From assembly GCA_025358645.1 (NCBI GenBank), contig JANYIW010000321.1, forward strand, positions 1-55,602: 55,602 nt of DNA, written 5' to 3'. The position numbers were made by a program, and so were the translations under genes. Numbering within the stretch: position 1 is the first letter of the stretch; each line of letters opens with the position of its first letter. Shown here in pieces: positions 25,955 to 32,978 of this stretch. Under the pieces are notes generated by a model. The model did no database searches and had not been told where the DNA came from. It saw only the letters and a list, made by a program, of their open reading frames with translations. The DNA comes from Bacteroidales bacterium (GTDB lineage Bacteria > Bacteroidota > Bacteroidia > Bacteroidales > VadinHA17).

Positions 25955-26866
25955 TTATCCTTTATAAAATACCGCTTTGATTATGTGACTCGCCATCTTT
26001 GGATTTTCTTTCAGCCGACGAGTTGAATAGCCAAACCATTGTTTACCGAAAGGCACGTAGACTCTCATGTTATGTCCTTCATTTACAATTCTTTCACGCA
26101 GGTTTGGTGTTACTCCATAAAGCATCTGGAATTCATACATGTCTTTTGGCACATTATATTTTTTGATGAGACTGTATGCACCTTCTATCAGAGGTTTATC
26201 GTGTGTAGCAATACCCACATATATTTTATTCCTGAATATAAATTCCAGGTCTTCAAGGTAATGACGATTGATCTCCTCATATTTTTTAAAAACTATTGAT
26301 TCAGGTTCAATATAAATTCCTTTGCAGAGCCTGTAACTTACTGGAATCTCAGTACTGTTAAGATCTGTCATTTGTTCAAGGTCTTTCAACGTTCTTTTCA
26401 GGTATGCCTGTACTACAAGTCCCACATTTGCAGGAAATTCAGCCTTTAATCTACGGAATAAAATGATCTCATCGTCGGTACAGGGAGAATCCTCCATATC
26501 AATTCTGATGAACCCATTAAACTTAGCAGCCTTTGCAACTATCTCGCGGATGTGATTATAGCATATCTCCTTGTCGATTAGTAAACCGAAACTGGTAGGT
26601 TTAAGCGAAAAATTCCCGTTTATATGATTTTTGTAAGAAACATCTATAAGATTAAGATACTCATTCTTATTTGATTCTGCTTCATCAAGAGTATTTATAA
26701 ATTCTCCAAGAATGTCTAATGTAACTTTTATGTTTTTGTTATTCAAATCTTTAGATACACGCATAGCATCATCTATAGTTTCCCCGGCTATATAAGATCT
26801 TGAGAATATCCAAATAAATTTCTTCGGGAAATAAGGCAATATTGCCGCAATAAATTTGTTGAACAT
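25955..26866 (-). CDS. Proline dehydrogenase
   Basis: A 303-residue monofunctional PRODH that oxidises proline to pyrroline-5-carboxylate with FAD, feeding electrons to the quinone pool. The TIM-barrel motifs are present: VTLDILGEF near residue 50, GFIRIDMEDSPCTDDEI, YLKRTLKDLEQM, RLCKGIYIEP, IATHDKPLI, YEFQMLYGVTPNLRERI and the C-terminal RVYVPFGKQWFGYSTRRLKENP, where the double arginine binds the substrate carboxylate. No P5C dehydrogenase gene is in the window. The gene is convergent with the CarbopepD gene and divergent from the ECF sigma gene. Confidence 0.92.
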   Translation of the reverse strand: MFNKFIAAILPYFPKKFIWIFSRSYIAGETIDDAMRVSKDLNNKNIKVTLDILGEFINTLDEAESNKNEYLNLIDVSYKNHINGNFSLKPTSFGLLIDKEICYNHIREIVAKAAKFNGFIRIDMEDSPCTDDEIILFRRLKAEFPANVGLVVQAYLKRTLKDLEQMTDLNSTEIPVSYRLCKGIYIEPESIVFKKYEEINRHYLEDLEFIFRNKIYVGIATHDKPLIEGAYSLIKKYNVPKDMYEFQMLYGVTPNLRERIVNEGHNMRVYVPFGKQWFGYSTRRLKENPKMASHIIKAVFYKG

Positions 26867-27067
26867 AATTTGAATTTATATCTTAAAAAAATTAACTTTC
26901 TTTTTATCTGTAATAAAACGCTAAGAAAACTGATCTGATCTGATTTTTTAATGACCTTTGTCATTAGGAAAACATGAAAAAAGCATTAATTCATTTAATT
27001 TGAAGAAACTTATTCCTATTATGCAACCTTTTATTTTATTAACATGTCTTAGAAATGTCCTCAGTTT

Positions 27068-27631
27068 ATGATGAGCGAGCAGCAAATAATAGAGTTGTGT
27101 TCCAGGCATGACAGAAAAGCGCAACAGGTACTCTATGATAAGTATTCGCGTCTACTGCTGGGGGTGTGTCTCAGGTATGCAACTGATAAAGCGGAGGCTG
27201 AAGATATTTTGCAGGATAGTTTTTTAAAGATATTTTTTAGTATAAAGGATTTTAAGGGATCAGGTTCTTTTATAGGTTGGATAAGGAAAGTTACGGTAAA
27301 CACTGCAATAACTCATTACCATAAGAACCTCAAATACAGATATCATGTTGAAATTGAGGAGTATGAATCGGTTGAAACAGGGGTAACAAGTTTTGAGGAA
27401 GATTTTTATACATCGGATGAGTTATATAAGGTGTTGAATGAATTGCCTACCGGTTATAGAATGGTATTCAACCTTTATGCTGTAGAAGGGTATAAGCATA
27501 AAGAAATCGCTGAGATGCTGGGCATAGATACAAATACATCCAAGTCACAATATAGCAGGGCAAAAGCTGTAATAAGAGACAAACTTGAAAAACTTGGAAA
27601 ATTGAAAAGTAGTTATTCGGATCTTATTTGA
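27068..27631 (+). CDS. ECF-type RNA polymerase sigma factor
   Basis: A 187-residue sigma-70 factor with only regions 2 and 4. Region 2 is LYDKYSRLLLGVCLRYATDKAEAEDILQDSFLKIFFSIKDF, with the core-binding and -10 recognition helices. Region 4 is LNELPTGYRMVFNLYAVEGYKHKEIAEMLGIDTNTSKSQYSRAKAVIRDKL, the -35 reading helix-turn-helix. The 29-base gap to a membrane-anchored protein gene and the PorP/SprF gene after it suggest that it controls, or is controlled with, type IX secretion functions. The 200-base upstream region is shared with the divergent proline dehydrogenase gene. Confidence 0.92.
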   Translation: MMSEQQIIELCSRHDRKAQQVLYDKYSRLLLGVCLRYATDKAEAEDILQDSFLKIFFSIKDFKGSGSFIGWIRKVTVNTAITHYHKNLKYRYHVEIEEYESVETGVTSFEEDFYTSDELYKVLNELPTGYRMVFNLYAVEGYKHKEIAEMLGIDTNTSKSQYSRAKAVIRDKLEKLGKLKSSYSDLI

Positions 27632-27659
27632 AAAAACGGGATAGCAGATAAAAACAGAA

Positions 27660-28994
27660 GTGAAGTCGAAAAAGCAAAATATTAATTTAAGGGAGTTATT
27701 CAGTCAGAAATTGGAATACGCCGAGGTTATGCCTGATGCATCAATCAAATCAAACCTGATGCGACGGGTTGCCAGAAAAGAATTCATGCGCTTCAATCCA
27801 GCCAGGTTAAATATATATTACATTGGAGGAATTCTGATAGCAGGTATTACTACTGCGGTACTTCTTTTTTCCACCTCAAAAGCCACCGAAAGATTAAATC
27901 CTTCAGGTCCAAATGATAACTTATTCAAAACTGATACAAGCAGCTATATAGAAATTCAGGTAAAACAACCTGTAAGAAAAGAACCGGGAAAATCTAAACC
28001 GATTCGCAATGAATCAATGAGGAATATTTCTGTTTTCGTACCTCCTGCCAAGGTTAATCCTGAGGCGTCAATAGAAAGAGTTTCACATAAAAGCAGTATC
28101 TCTTTTCCTCCCGGTATCAATAATCCACTATCTAAAAATGGCTTATTTGTTGAATCCATTGCTGACAAGAAAAAACTTCAGAGTGGATTTAAATCCGATG
28201 CATTTTTAATTGATCCCCTTGTTTCAGTTGGTTGTGCTCCTCTTAAATTGCGGTTTCATAATAAATCAACTTCTTATGTTTCGTGTAGATGGACCTTTGG
28301 TGACGGCGGTTATTCCAATGAAAAGGATCCGGAATGGATATTTGATATTGAGGGTGATTATAAGGTTGTACTACAGGTCTTTAACCGTGATGGGGAAAGT
28401 TTATCATCTTCAGCTGTTGTAACGGTTCATCCCAGACCTCAGGCACATTTTGAATTTACTCCGGAAAAGGCTGTAATTCCTAATGATGAGATCCACTTTC
28501 TGAATTATTCCACTAATGCTGTTCAGTTCAAATGGGATTTCGGAGATGGAATTACATCAGATTTTTATGAACCCAGACATACTTATACAAAGTTCAGTAA
28601 TTACGATGTTCGGCTTATAGTTAATTCAGATTGGGGTTGTTCTGATTCTCTTGTTGTTTTAAATGCATTCTCCGGATCAGAGTATTTCATCAATTTCCCG
28701 AATGCATTTATACCTGATGCTCAGGGTTCAACGGGTGGTTATTATTCATTCAAAAGTGACGAAGCAGCACAGGTATTTCATCCTTCGTACTCAGGGGTAA
28801 CGGATTATCATCTAAAGATATTCAGCAAACTTGGGATCGCCATTTTTGAAAGCAGCGACATTAATTTAGGTTGGGATGGCTATAATAAAGGACAACTATG
28901 CGAACCTGGTGTTTATATCTGGAAAGTCAGAGGTAAATACAGAAACGGTGAACCATTCATAAAAATGGGTGATGTGACTCTGCTTAAAAACTGA
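27660..28994 (+). CDS. Membrane-anchored PKD protein with CHU_C/T9SS-like C-terminus
   Basis: A 444-residue protein starting at GTG, 29 bases after the sigma gene. A basic cytoplasmic N-terminus (about 50 residues) is followed by one transmembrane helix (about 52-71, YYIGGILIAGITTAVLLF), a disordered Ser/Pro/Lys-rich stretch, then two PKD domains (about 185-262 and 265-345, each with WxFGDG), and finally a CHU_C or T9SS type B sorting-like domain (FPNAFIPDAQGS...GWDGYNKGQLCEPGVYIWKVRGKYRNGEPF). The layout of a short cytoplasmic part plus one helix after an ECF gene recalls an anti-sigma factor, but no zinc-finger motif is seen. The role is unknown. Confidence 0.7.
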   Translation: MKSKKQNINLRELFSQKLEYAEVMPDASIKSNLMRRVARKEFMRFNPARLNIYYIGGILIAGITTAVLLFSTSKATERLNPSGPNDNLFKTDTSSYIEIQVKQPVRKEPGKSKPIRNESMRNISVFVPPAKVNPEASIERVSHKSSISFPPGINNPLSKNGLFVESIADKKKLQSGFKSDAFLIDPLVSVGCAPLKLRFHNKSTSYVSCRWTFGDGGYSNEKDPEWIFDIEGDYKVVLQVFNRDGESLSSSAVVTVHPRPQAHFEFTPEKAVIPNDEIHFLNYSTNAVQFKWDFGDGITSDFYEPRHTYTKFSNYDVRLIVNSDWGCSDSLVVLNAFSGSEYFINFPNAFIPDAQGSTGGYYSFKSDEAAQVFHPSYSGVTDYHLKIFSKLGIAIFESSDINLGWDGYNKGQLCEPGVYIWKVRGKYRNGEPFIKMGDVTLLKN

Positions 28995-29142
28995 AATAGA
29001 ATTGGTGTTCTCTGGTTTTAAACCTATTCCGAAATTAGTCCTGTAATCCTATTTATCTGGTTAAATTATTTTTCCTATTTTTAAAAATATATGTCGTAAT
29101 TCGAATCTTTTAGGTATAAAATTCGTTAAATCATATTAGATT

Positions 29143-29150
29143 TAAATTTG
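29143..29150 (+). promoter_or_regulatory. Candidate promoter box before the PorP/SprF gene
   Basis: TAAATTTG fits TAnnTTTG and is 41 bases before the start codon, at the end of a 197-base A/T-rich gap with no other features. No TTG at the usual spacing is present. Confidence 0.35.
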
Positions 29151-29191
29151 ATTTAGCTATTTTCGTCATTATAAACCTAACTGGATCTATC

Positions 29192-30181
29192 TTGGTGAAG
29201 CGGATTGTATATTTCCTGGTAATGTCATTTATCATTATTTCAGATAGTTATGGTCAGGATCCTACATTCTCCCAGTTTTATGCCAATGCTTTATATCTAT
29301 CACCATCTTTTGCCGGCGCTACGTCTGAATATAGGTTTGCACTAAATTACAGAAATCAATGGCCCGCAGTACCAGGTGTGTTTCATACCTATAGCATCTC
29401 ATTCGATAAGGCCCTGACTAACTTCAATTCGGGTATTGGAGTTCTTGCAACTTATGATGTGGCAGGATCAGGAAATCTGAGTACAACGAATATCGGACTT
29501 CTCTATTCGTATGATTTTAACATTAATAAGCAGTGGCATATCAGACCCGGAATTAACTTTAAGTTCTACTACCTCGGACTCGACATTAATAAACTTATTT
29601 TTAATAGCCAGATAACAGGAAGCGGAACATCACCATCAGTAACACCTCCTCCATTCGATAATGTGGCTGATGTTGATTTTGCAACCTCTGCGCTGGTTTA
29701 TAATGAGAGGACATGGGCCGGATTTACCCTGGATCATCTGCTTAAACCAAAAACATCTTTCTATGGTAATGATGCAACTGTTCCTGTTAAGTATAATTTT
29801 TATGGTGGTGCCCAGATTTTGAAAAAAACACGGTTACGTCAAAAAATGCAGGAAGTTCTTTCTGTTGCCATAAACTTTCAGAAACAAGGTAAATTCTACC
29901 AGTCCGATCTTGGCCTTTATTATTATAAAGACCCTCTTATCTTCGGAATCTGGTACAGGGGGATTCCCTTCGCTACATCTCAGGTTGGTGATGCAGTAAT
30001 TGGTCTGATTGGAATAAAGACCAGCCAGCTTCATATCGGGTATAGCTACGACTTTACAATTTCAAGCCTGATAGGTTCAACCGGAGGCGCTCATGAAATC
30101 TCACTTGTTTATGAATTCAATAACCTGTCGCTAGGTCAGCTGAAAAAGCGAATCAGATCAATCCCATGTCCCGAATTCTAA
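29192..30181 (+). CDS. PorP/SprF family type IX secretion protein
   Basis: A 329-residue outer-membrane protein of the PorP/SprF family, which works with type IX secretion and gliding machinery to attach or deliver type B-sorted proteins. The signal peptide ends near residue 21 (SDSYGQ), and the mature part begins DPTFSQFYANALYLSPSFAGATSEYRFALNYRNQWP, the family hallmark, followed by a barrel with aromatic-rich strands. The start is TTG at 29192 or GTG at 29195; both give the same signal peptide. Its neighbour upstream carries a CHU_C-like domain, the usual partner of this family. Confidence 0.9.
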   Translation: MVKRIVYFLVMSFIIISDSYGQDPTFSQFYANALYLSPSFAGATSEYRFALNYRNQWPAVPGVFHTYSISFDKALTNFNSGIGVLATYDVAGSGNLSTTNIGLLYSYDFNINKQWHIRPGINFKFYYLGLDINKLIFNSQITGSGTSPSVTPPPFDNVADVDFATSALVYNERTWAGFTLDHLLKPKTSFYGNDATVPVKYNFYGGAQILKKTRLRQKMQEVLSVAINFQKQGKFYQSDLGLYYYKDPLIFGIWYRGIPFATSQVGDAVIGLIGIKTSQLHIGYSYDFTISSLIGSTGGAHEISLVYEFNNLSLGQLKKRIRSIPCPEF

Positions 30182-30263
30182 CAGAATAGAGTCTCAACGG
30201 CTTATATCATGTAAAACAAATTTAAAAATATAAGTGCGAGTAAGTCTCATTTATTAATTTGTT

Positions 30264-30271
30264 TATATTTG
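30264..30271 (+). promoter_or_regulatory. Candidate promoter box before the third Skp-like gene
   Basis: TATATTTG matches TAnnTTTG and is 35 bases before the ATG at 30307. No matching -33 TTG is found. Confidence 0.35.
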
Positions 30272-30306
30272 CGCCTGACTAATGTTTAACAAATATTCAA
30301 TTTGAG

Positions 30307-30906
30307 ATGAAGAAACTATCTGTAATTCTGTATGTTGTCCTGTTTTTGGCTGTGGCAGGCCTTTATTTTCTACATTTTTCAGGGAATAAAAAATCAATAA
30401 AAAGTACAACAGCAGGCAATAGTGCCGGGTCCACGACACAAGGGATTGCTTATATCAATATAGATTCAGTTATTTTTAAATTTGATATGTTTTTAGATAG
30501 AAGAACCGATTTGATCGCTAAGCAAAAAAGCGCTGAAGCAGAACTCAATTCAAAAGGGAGTCAATATGAAAAAGGTGCAAAGGATTATCAGAATAAAGTA
30601 AATAAGGGTCTCATTACAAGGGCTGCTGCGGCACAGATAGAGCAATCACTTGTTCAACAGCAACAGGAACTTGTATCTTTACGCGATAAACTCCAGTCTA
30701 ACCTTGTAGAGGAAGAGCAGGTTATGAATCGTCAGATACTCGAATATATTACGAAATTCCTTGAGCAGAACAAAGCAGATTACAACTATCAGTATATTTT
30801 CGGAAAAAGTTTCGGAAGCGTCGTTCTCTATAGTGATAATTCAATGGATATAACACCAAAAGTACTGGATGCCATTAACAAAAAATATAAGACAGAGAAA
30901 AAATAA
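30307..30906 (+). CDS. Membrane-anchored OmpH/Skp-like protein
   Basis: A 199-residue protein with an N-terminal hydrophobic helix (about 5-24) with no obvious cleavage site, so it may remain anchored in the inner membrane facing the periplasm. It resembles Skp: GIAYINIDSVIFKFDMFLDRRTDLIAKQKSAEAELNSKGSQ, then a coiled coil rich in Gln (IEQSLVQQQQELVSLRDKL), and the end YIFGKSFGSVVLYSDNSMDITPKVLDAINKKY. It is a third Skp-like gene beside the two at bamA. A glycosyltransferase gene follows after 6 bases. Confidence 0.82.
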   Translation: MKKLSVILYVVLFLAVAGLYFLHFSGNKKSIKSTTAGNSAGSTTQGIAYINIDSVIFKFDMFLDRRTDLIAKQKSAEAELNSKGSQYEKGAKDYQNKVNKGLITRAAAAQIEQSLVQQQQELVSLRDKLQSNLVEEEQVMNRQILEYITKFLEQNKADYNYQYIFGKSFGSVVLYSDNSMDITPKVLDAINKKYKTEKK

Positions 30907-30912
30907 TAATTA

Positions 30913-32175
30913 ATGGGGTTTGCCTCGACCTATCTTAACGAAAGGGCTCTGTTCCCTCAACAAATTAATGAGGCGCCTGATCGGACGACAGGCATAATTG
31001 TAGTTGTGCCTGCGTATAATGAACCAGGACTCACTAAGTTACTTGATTCTCTTGCAAATTGTACAGAACCTGAATGCAAGGTTGAAGTTATAATTGTCAT
31101 TAATGCTCCTGATGATGCAACCGGGGAGAATTTAGAGAATAATAAAAAAAGCATAATTGATACTGAAAACTGGAAGAAAATAAACAGTAACATTTTCTTC
31201 CGGCTTTTTGTTTTTGAAGCGGAGCACCATTTTATAGGTGGATGGGGTGTAGGCCTTGCGAGAAAGACGGGAATGGATGAAGCAGTACGTCGGTTTAACA
31301 GCATTGACAAACCTGATGGAATTATCCTTAATCTTGATGCAGACTGTACCGTTGAGAGAAATTACTTTCTAGCCGTATCCAATGAATTATTAAAAAAAGA
31401 TAACCTCGCGGCATGTTCGATATATTTTGAACACCCTCTATCAGGAAACAATTATCCTGATACCATCTTTAAATATATTACTCTGTATGAGCTACATCTT
31501 CGTTACTACTTTCAGGGGCTTGCTTATTCAGGTTTTCCTTATGTTTTTCACACTGTGGGATCTGCAATAGCCGTTAAAGCGCTGGCATATATAAAAGCCG
31601 GTGGAATGAACAGAAAGAAGGCAGGGGAAGACTTTTATTTTATTCAGAAACTGGTTCCTGCAGGAGGATATTTCAATTTAAATTCAACTACTGTTTACCC
31701 ATCACCAAGGGCTTCTTCCAGAGTCCCTTTCGGAACAGGCGCTTCAATAGGAAAACTCAACAGTGATAACAGTTCAACACTCTTAACTTATAATATGCTT
31801 GCGTTTAGAGAGCTACGAACCTTTTTTGAACTGATTGATGTTTTTTTTATATGCAGAAATGAAGAGTTACACGAGCATTTCAATTTAATCCCTCAGGGTC
31901 TTAGGCTGTTCCTCGATCAAAAAGAGTGGATTGATAAAATGATGGAGGTAAAGAATAATACATCGGGGATAGAATCATTTAAAAAGCGTTTTTATGTATG
32001 GTTTAATATGTTCAGAATTGTGAAATATCTTAACTATGTCCATCTTGACTTTTTCGAAAAGAAGCCGGTTGACTCTTCTGCCTCAGAATTACTCGAAATC
32101 AGAGGTATCACTCTTGACTTAAAAGAACCTCTTGACTTGCTACTATATTATAGGTCGATGGAAAAAAACAGTTGA
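30913..32175 (+). CDS. Family 2-like glycosyltransferase
   Basis: A 420-residue protein with a GT-A fold. The nucleotide-sugar site starts at VVVPAYNEPGL (about residue 31 on) and the metal-binding DAD is in LNLDADCTV (about 142-144). A later acidic motif is in AGEDFYFIQKL. There are no transmembrane helices, so it acts in the cytoplasm, perhaps at the membrane. The donor and acceptor are unknown. It begins 6 bases after the Skp-like gene, with which it is likely co-transcribed, and converges on the FtsB-like gene. Confidence 0.82.
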   Translation: MGFASTYLNERALFPQQINEAPDRTTGIIVVVPAYNEPGLTKLLDSLANCTEPECKVEVIIVINAPDDATGENLENNKKSIIDTENWKKINSNIFFRLFVFEAEHHFIGGWGVGLARKTGMDEAVRRFNSIDKPDGIILNLDADCTVERNYFLAVSNELLKKDNLAACSIYFEHPLSGNNYPDTIFKYITLYELHLRYYFQGLAYSGFPYVFHTVGSAIAVKALAYIKAGGMNRKKAGEDFYFIQKLVPAGGYFNLNSTTVYPSPRASSRVPFGTGASIGKLNSDNSSTLLTYNMLAFRELRTFFELIDVFFICRNEELHEHFNLIPQGLRLFLDQKEWIDKMMEVKNNTSGIESFKKRFYVWFNMFRIVKYLNYVHLDFFEKKPVDSSASELLEIRGITLDLKEPLDLLLYYRSMEKNS

Positions 32176-32211
32176 ACTAACTAAAGCGATTTACAATCAT
32201 AAAGTATTAGT

Positions 32212-32553
32212 TTATCTATTCTTCCTTGTAATTTTACGATCTTCAGAAGGCGTGAGGATAATATAGAGATCTTCATCAGGTTTCTTCATGCGGTACTGTT
32301 CACGGGCAAATTTTTCAAGATTATGGTTGTTTGTTTTCAATTCACGAAGCTTTTGCTTGTCATCCCCGATGCGTTTAATATAATATTCCCTGTCGATCTT
32401 AAGCTTATGTAATTCTCTCATATCTTTGTATCTGTCAATCAGGTTGTTGGAATCTAAGAGAGTTACCCATACAATAAAAATAACGATAGTCAGGACGTAT
32501 TTATTCCGGAAAATAGCAGGAATCTTGTCTATAAATTTAAACCTGATAATCAT
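32212..32553 (-). CDS. FtsB/DivIC-family septum protein
   Basis: A 113-residue bitopic protein: a short basic cytoplasmic N-terminus, one transmembrane helix (about residues 20-36, VLTIVIFIVWVTLL), then a coiled coil (LKIDREYYIKRIGDDKQKLRELKTNNHNLEKFAREQYRMKKPDEDLYII). The conserved segment FAREQYRMKKPDEDLY is the DivIC/FtsB signature. It should support the divisome with FtsL and FtsQ. The small sulfur-carrier gene lies 23 bases upstream on the same strand. Confidence 0.85.
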   Translation of the reverse strand: MIIRFKFIDKIPAIFRNKYVLTIVIFIVWVTLLDSNNLIDRYKDMRELHKLKIDREYYIKRIGDDKQKLRELKTNNHNLEKFAREQYRMKKPDEDLYIILTPSEDRKITRKNR

Positions 32554-32576
32554 GGTACAAACCTACAATTATTTTT

Positions 32577-32780
32577 TTAACCGCCGCTCATGAGATAAAG
32601 CATGTGTACATCGTCCCTCTCATGTATAATTGTGGAATCGTACTTTTCTTTTGATATTAATACTCCATTGATCTTGACTATTCTCATCTTAAATGAAAAG
32701 TTTTTCAAACTAAGCATTTCATTTACAGTAATTGACTCCTTACTGAATTCTTCCTCCCTGTTATTTAATAAGATCTTCAT
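32577..32780 (-). CDS. ThiS/MoaD-like sulfur carrier protein
   Basis: A 67-residue protein with a ubiquitin-like pattern: MKILLNNREEEF (first hairpin), TVNEMLSLKNF (helix), VKINGVLISKEKYDSTIIHERDDVHMLYLMSGG. The terminal Gly-Gly is where adenylation and thiocarboxylation occur in ThiS and MoaD. It may supply sulfur for thiamine, or for molybdopterin in the adjacent tungsten cofactor genes. The neighbour 198 bases away, on the other strand, is the tungsten enzyme, which favours MoaD-like use, but thiS cannot be excluded. No ThiF/MoeB or MoaE is visible nearby. Confidence 0.75.
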   Translation of the reverse strand: MKILLNNREEEFSKESITVNEMLSLKNFSFKMRIVKINGVLISKEKYDSTIIHERDDVHMLYLMSGG

Positions 32781-32928
32781 TTGCTTTTGAGAATTTTATT
32801 TTTTGCACGGTACATCTTATAAATCATTTCAGTAATCTGCCCGAAAGATAAGAACCTTTTAATGTTTTTACAAATAAGCATCCCATAACATACTGATCAA
32901 TATCATGCTAAATCATAAAGAATTGGTT

Positions 32929-32936
32929 TAATTTTG
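32929..32936 (+). promoter_or_regulatory. Candidate promoter box for the AOR gene
   Basis: TAATTTTG fits TAnnTTTG and is 42 bases before the ATG at 32979. The box overlaps the TTG start of the longest reading frame (32934), which argues that translation really begins at the ATG. The context ATTGGTTTAATTTTGT is almost the same as before korA. Confidence 0.45.
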
Positions 32937-32978
32937 TTTCATTGCTTTCGAATATACAAGCCTCAAATATTTTTATTT

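Noticed and set aside
32934..32978. TTG start for the AOR gene
   Set aside because: A promoter box overlaps it, and the added residues are not family-like; the ATG at 32979 is preferred.
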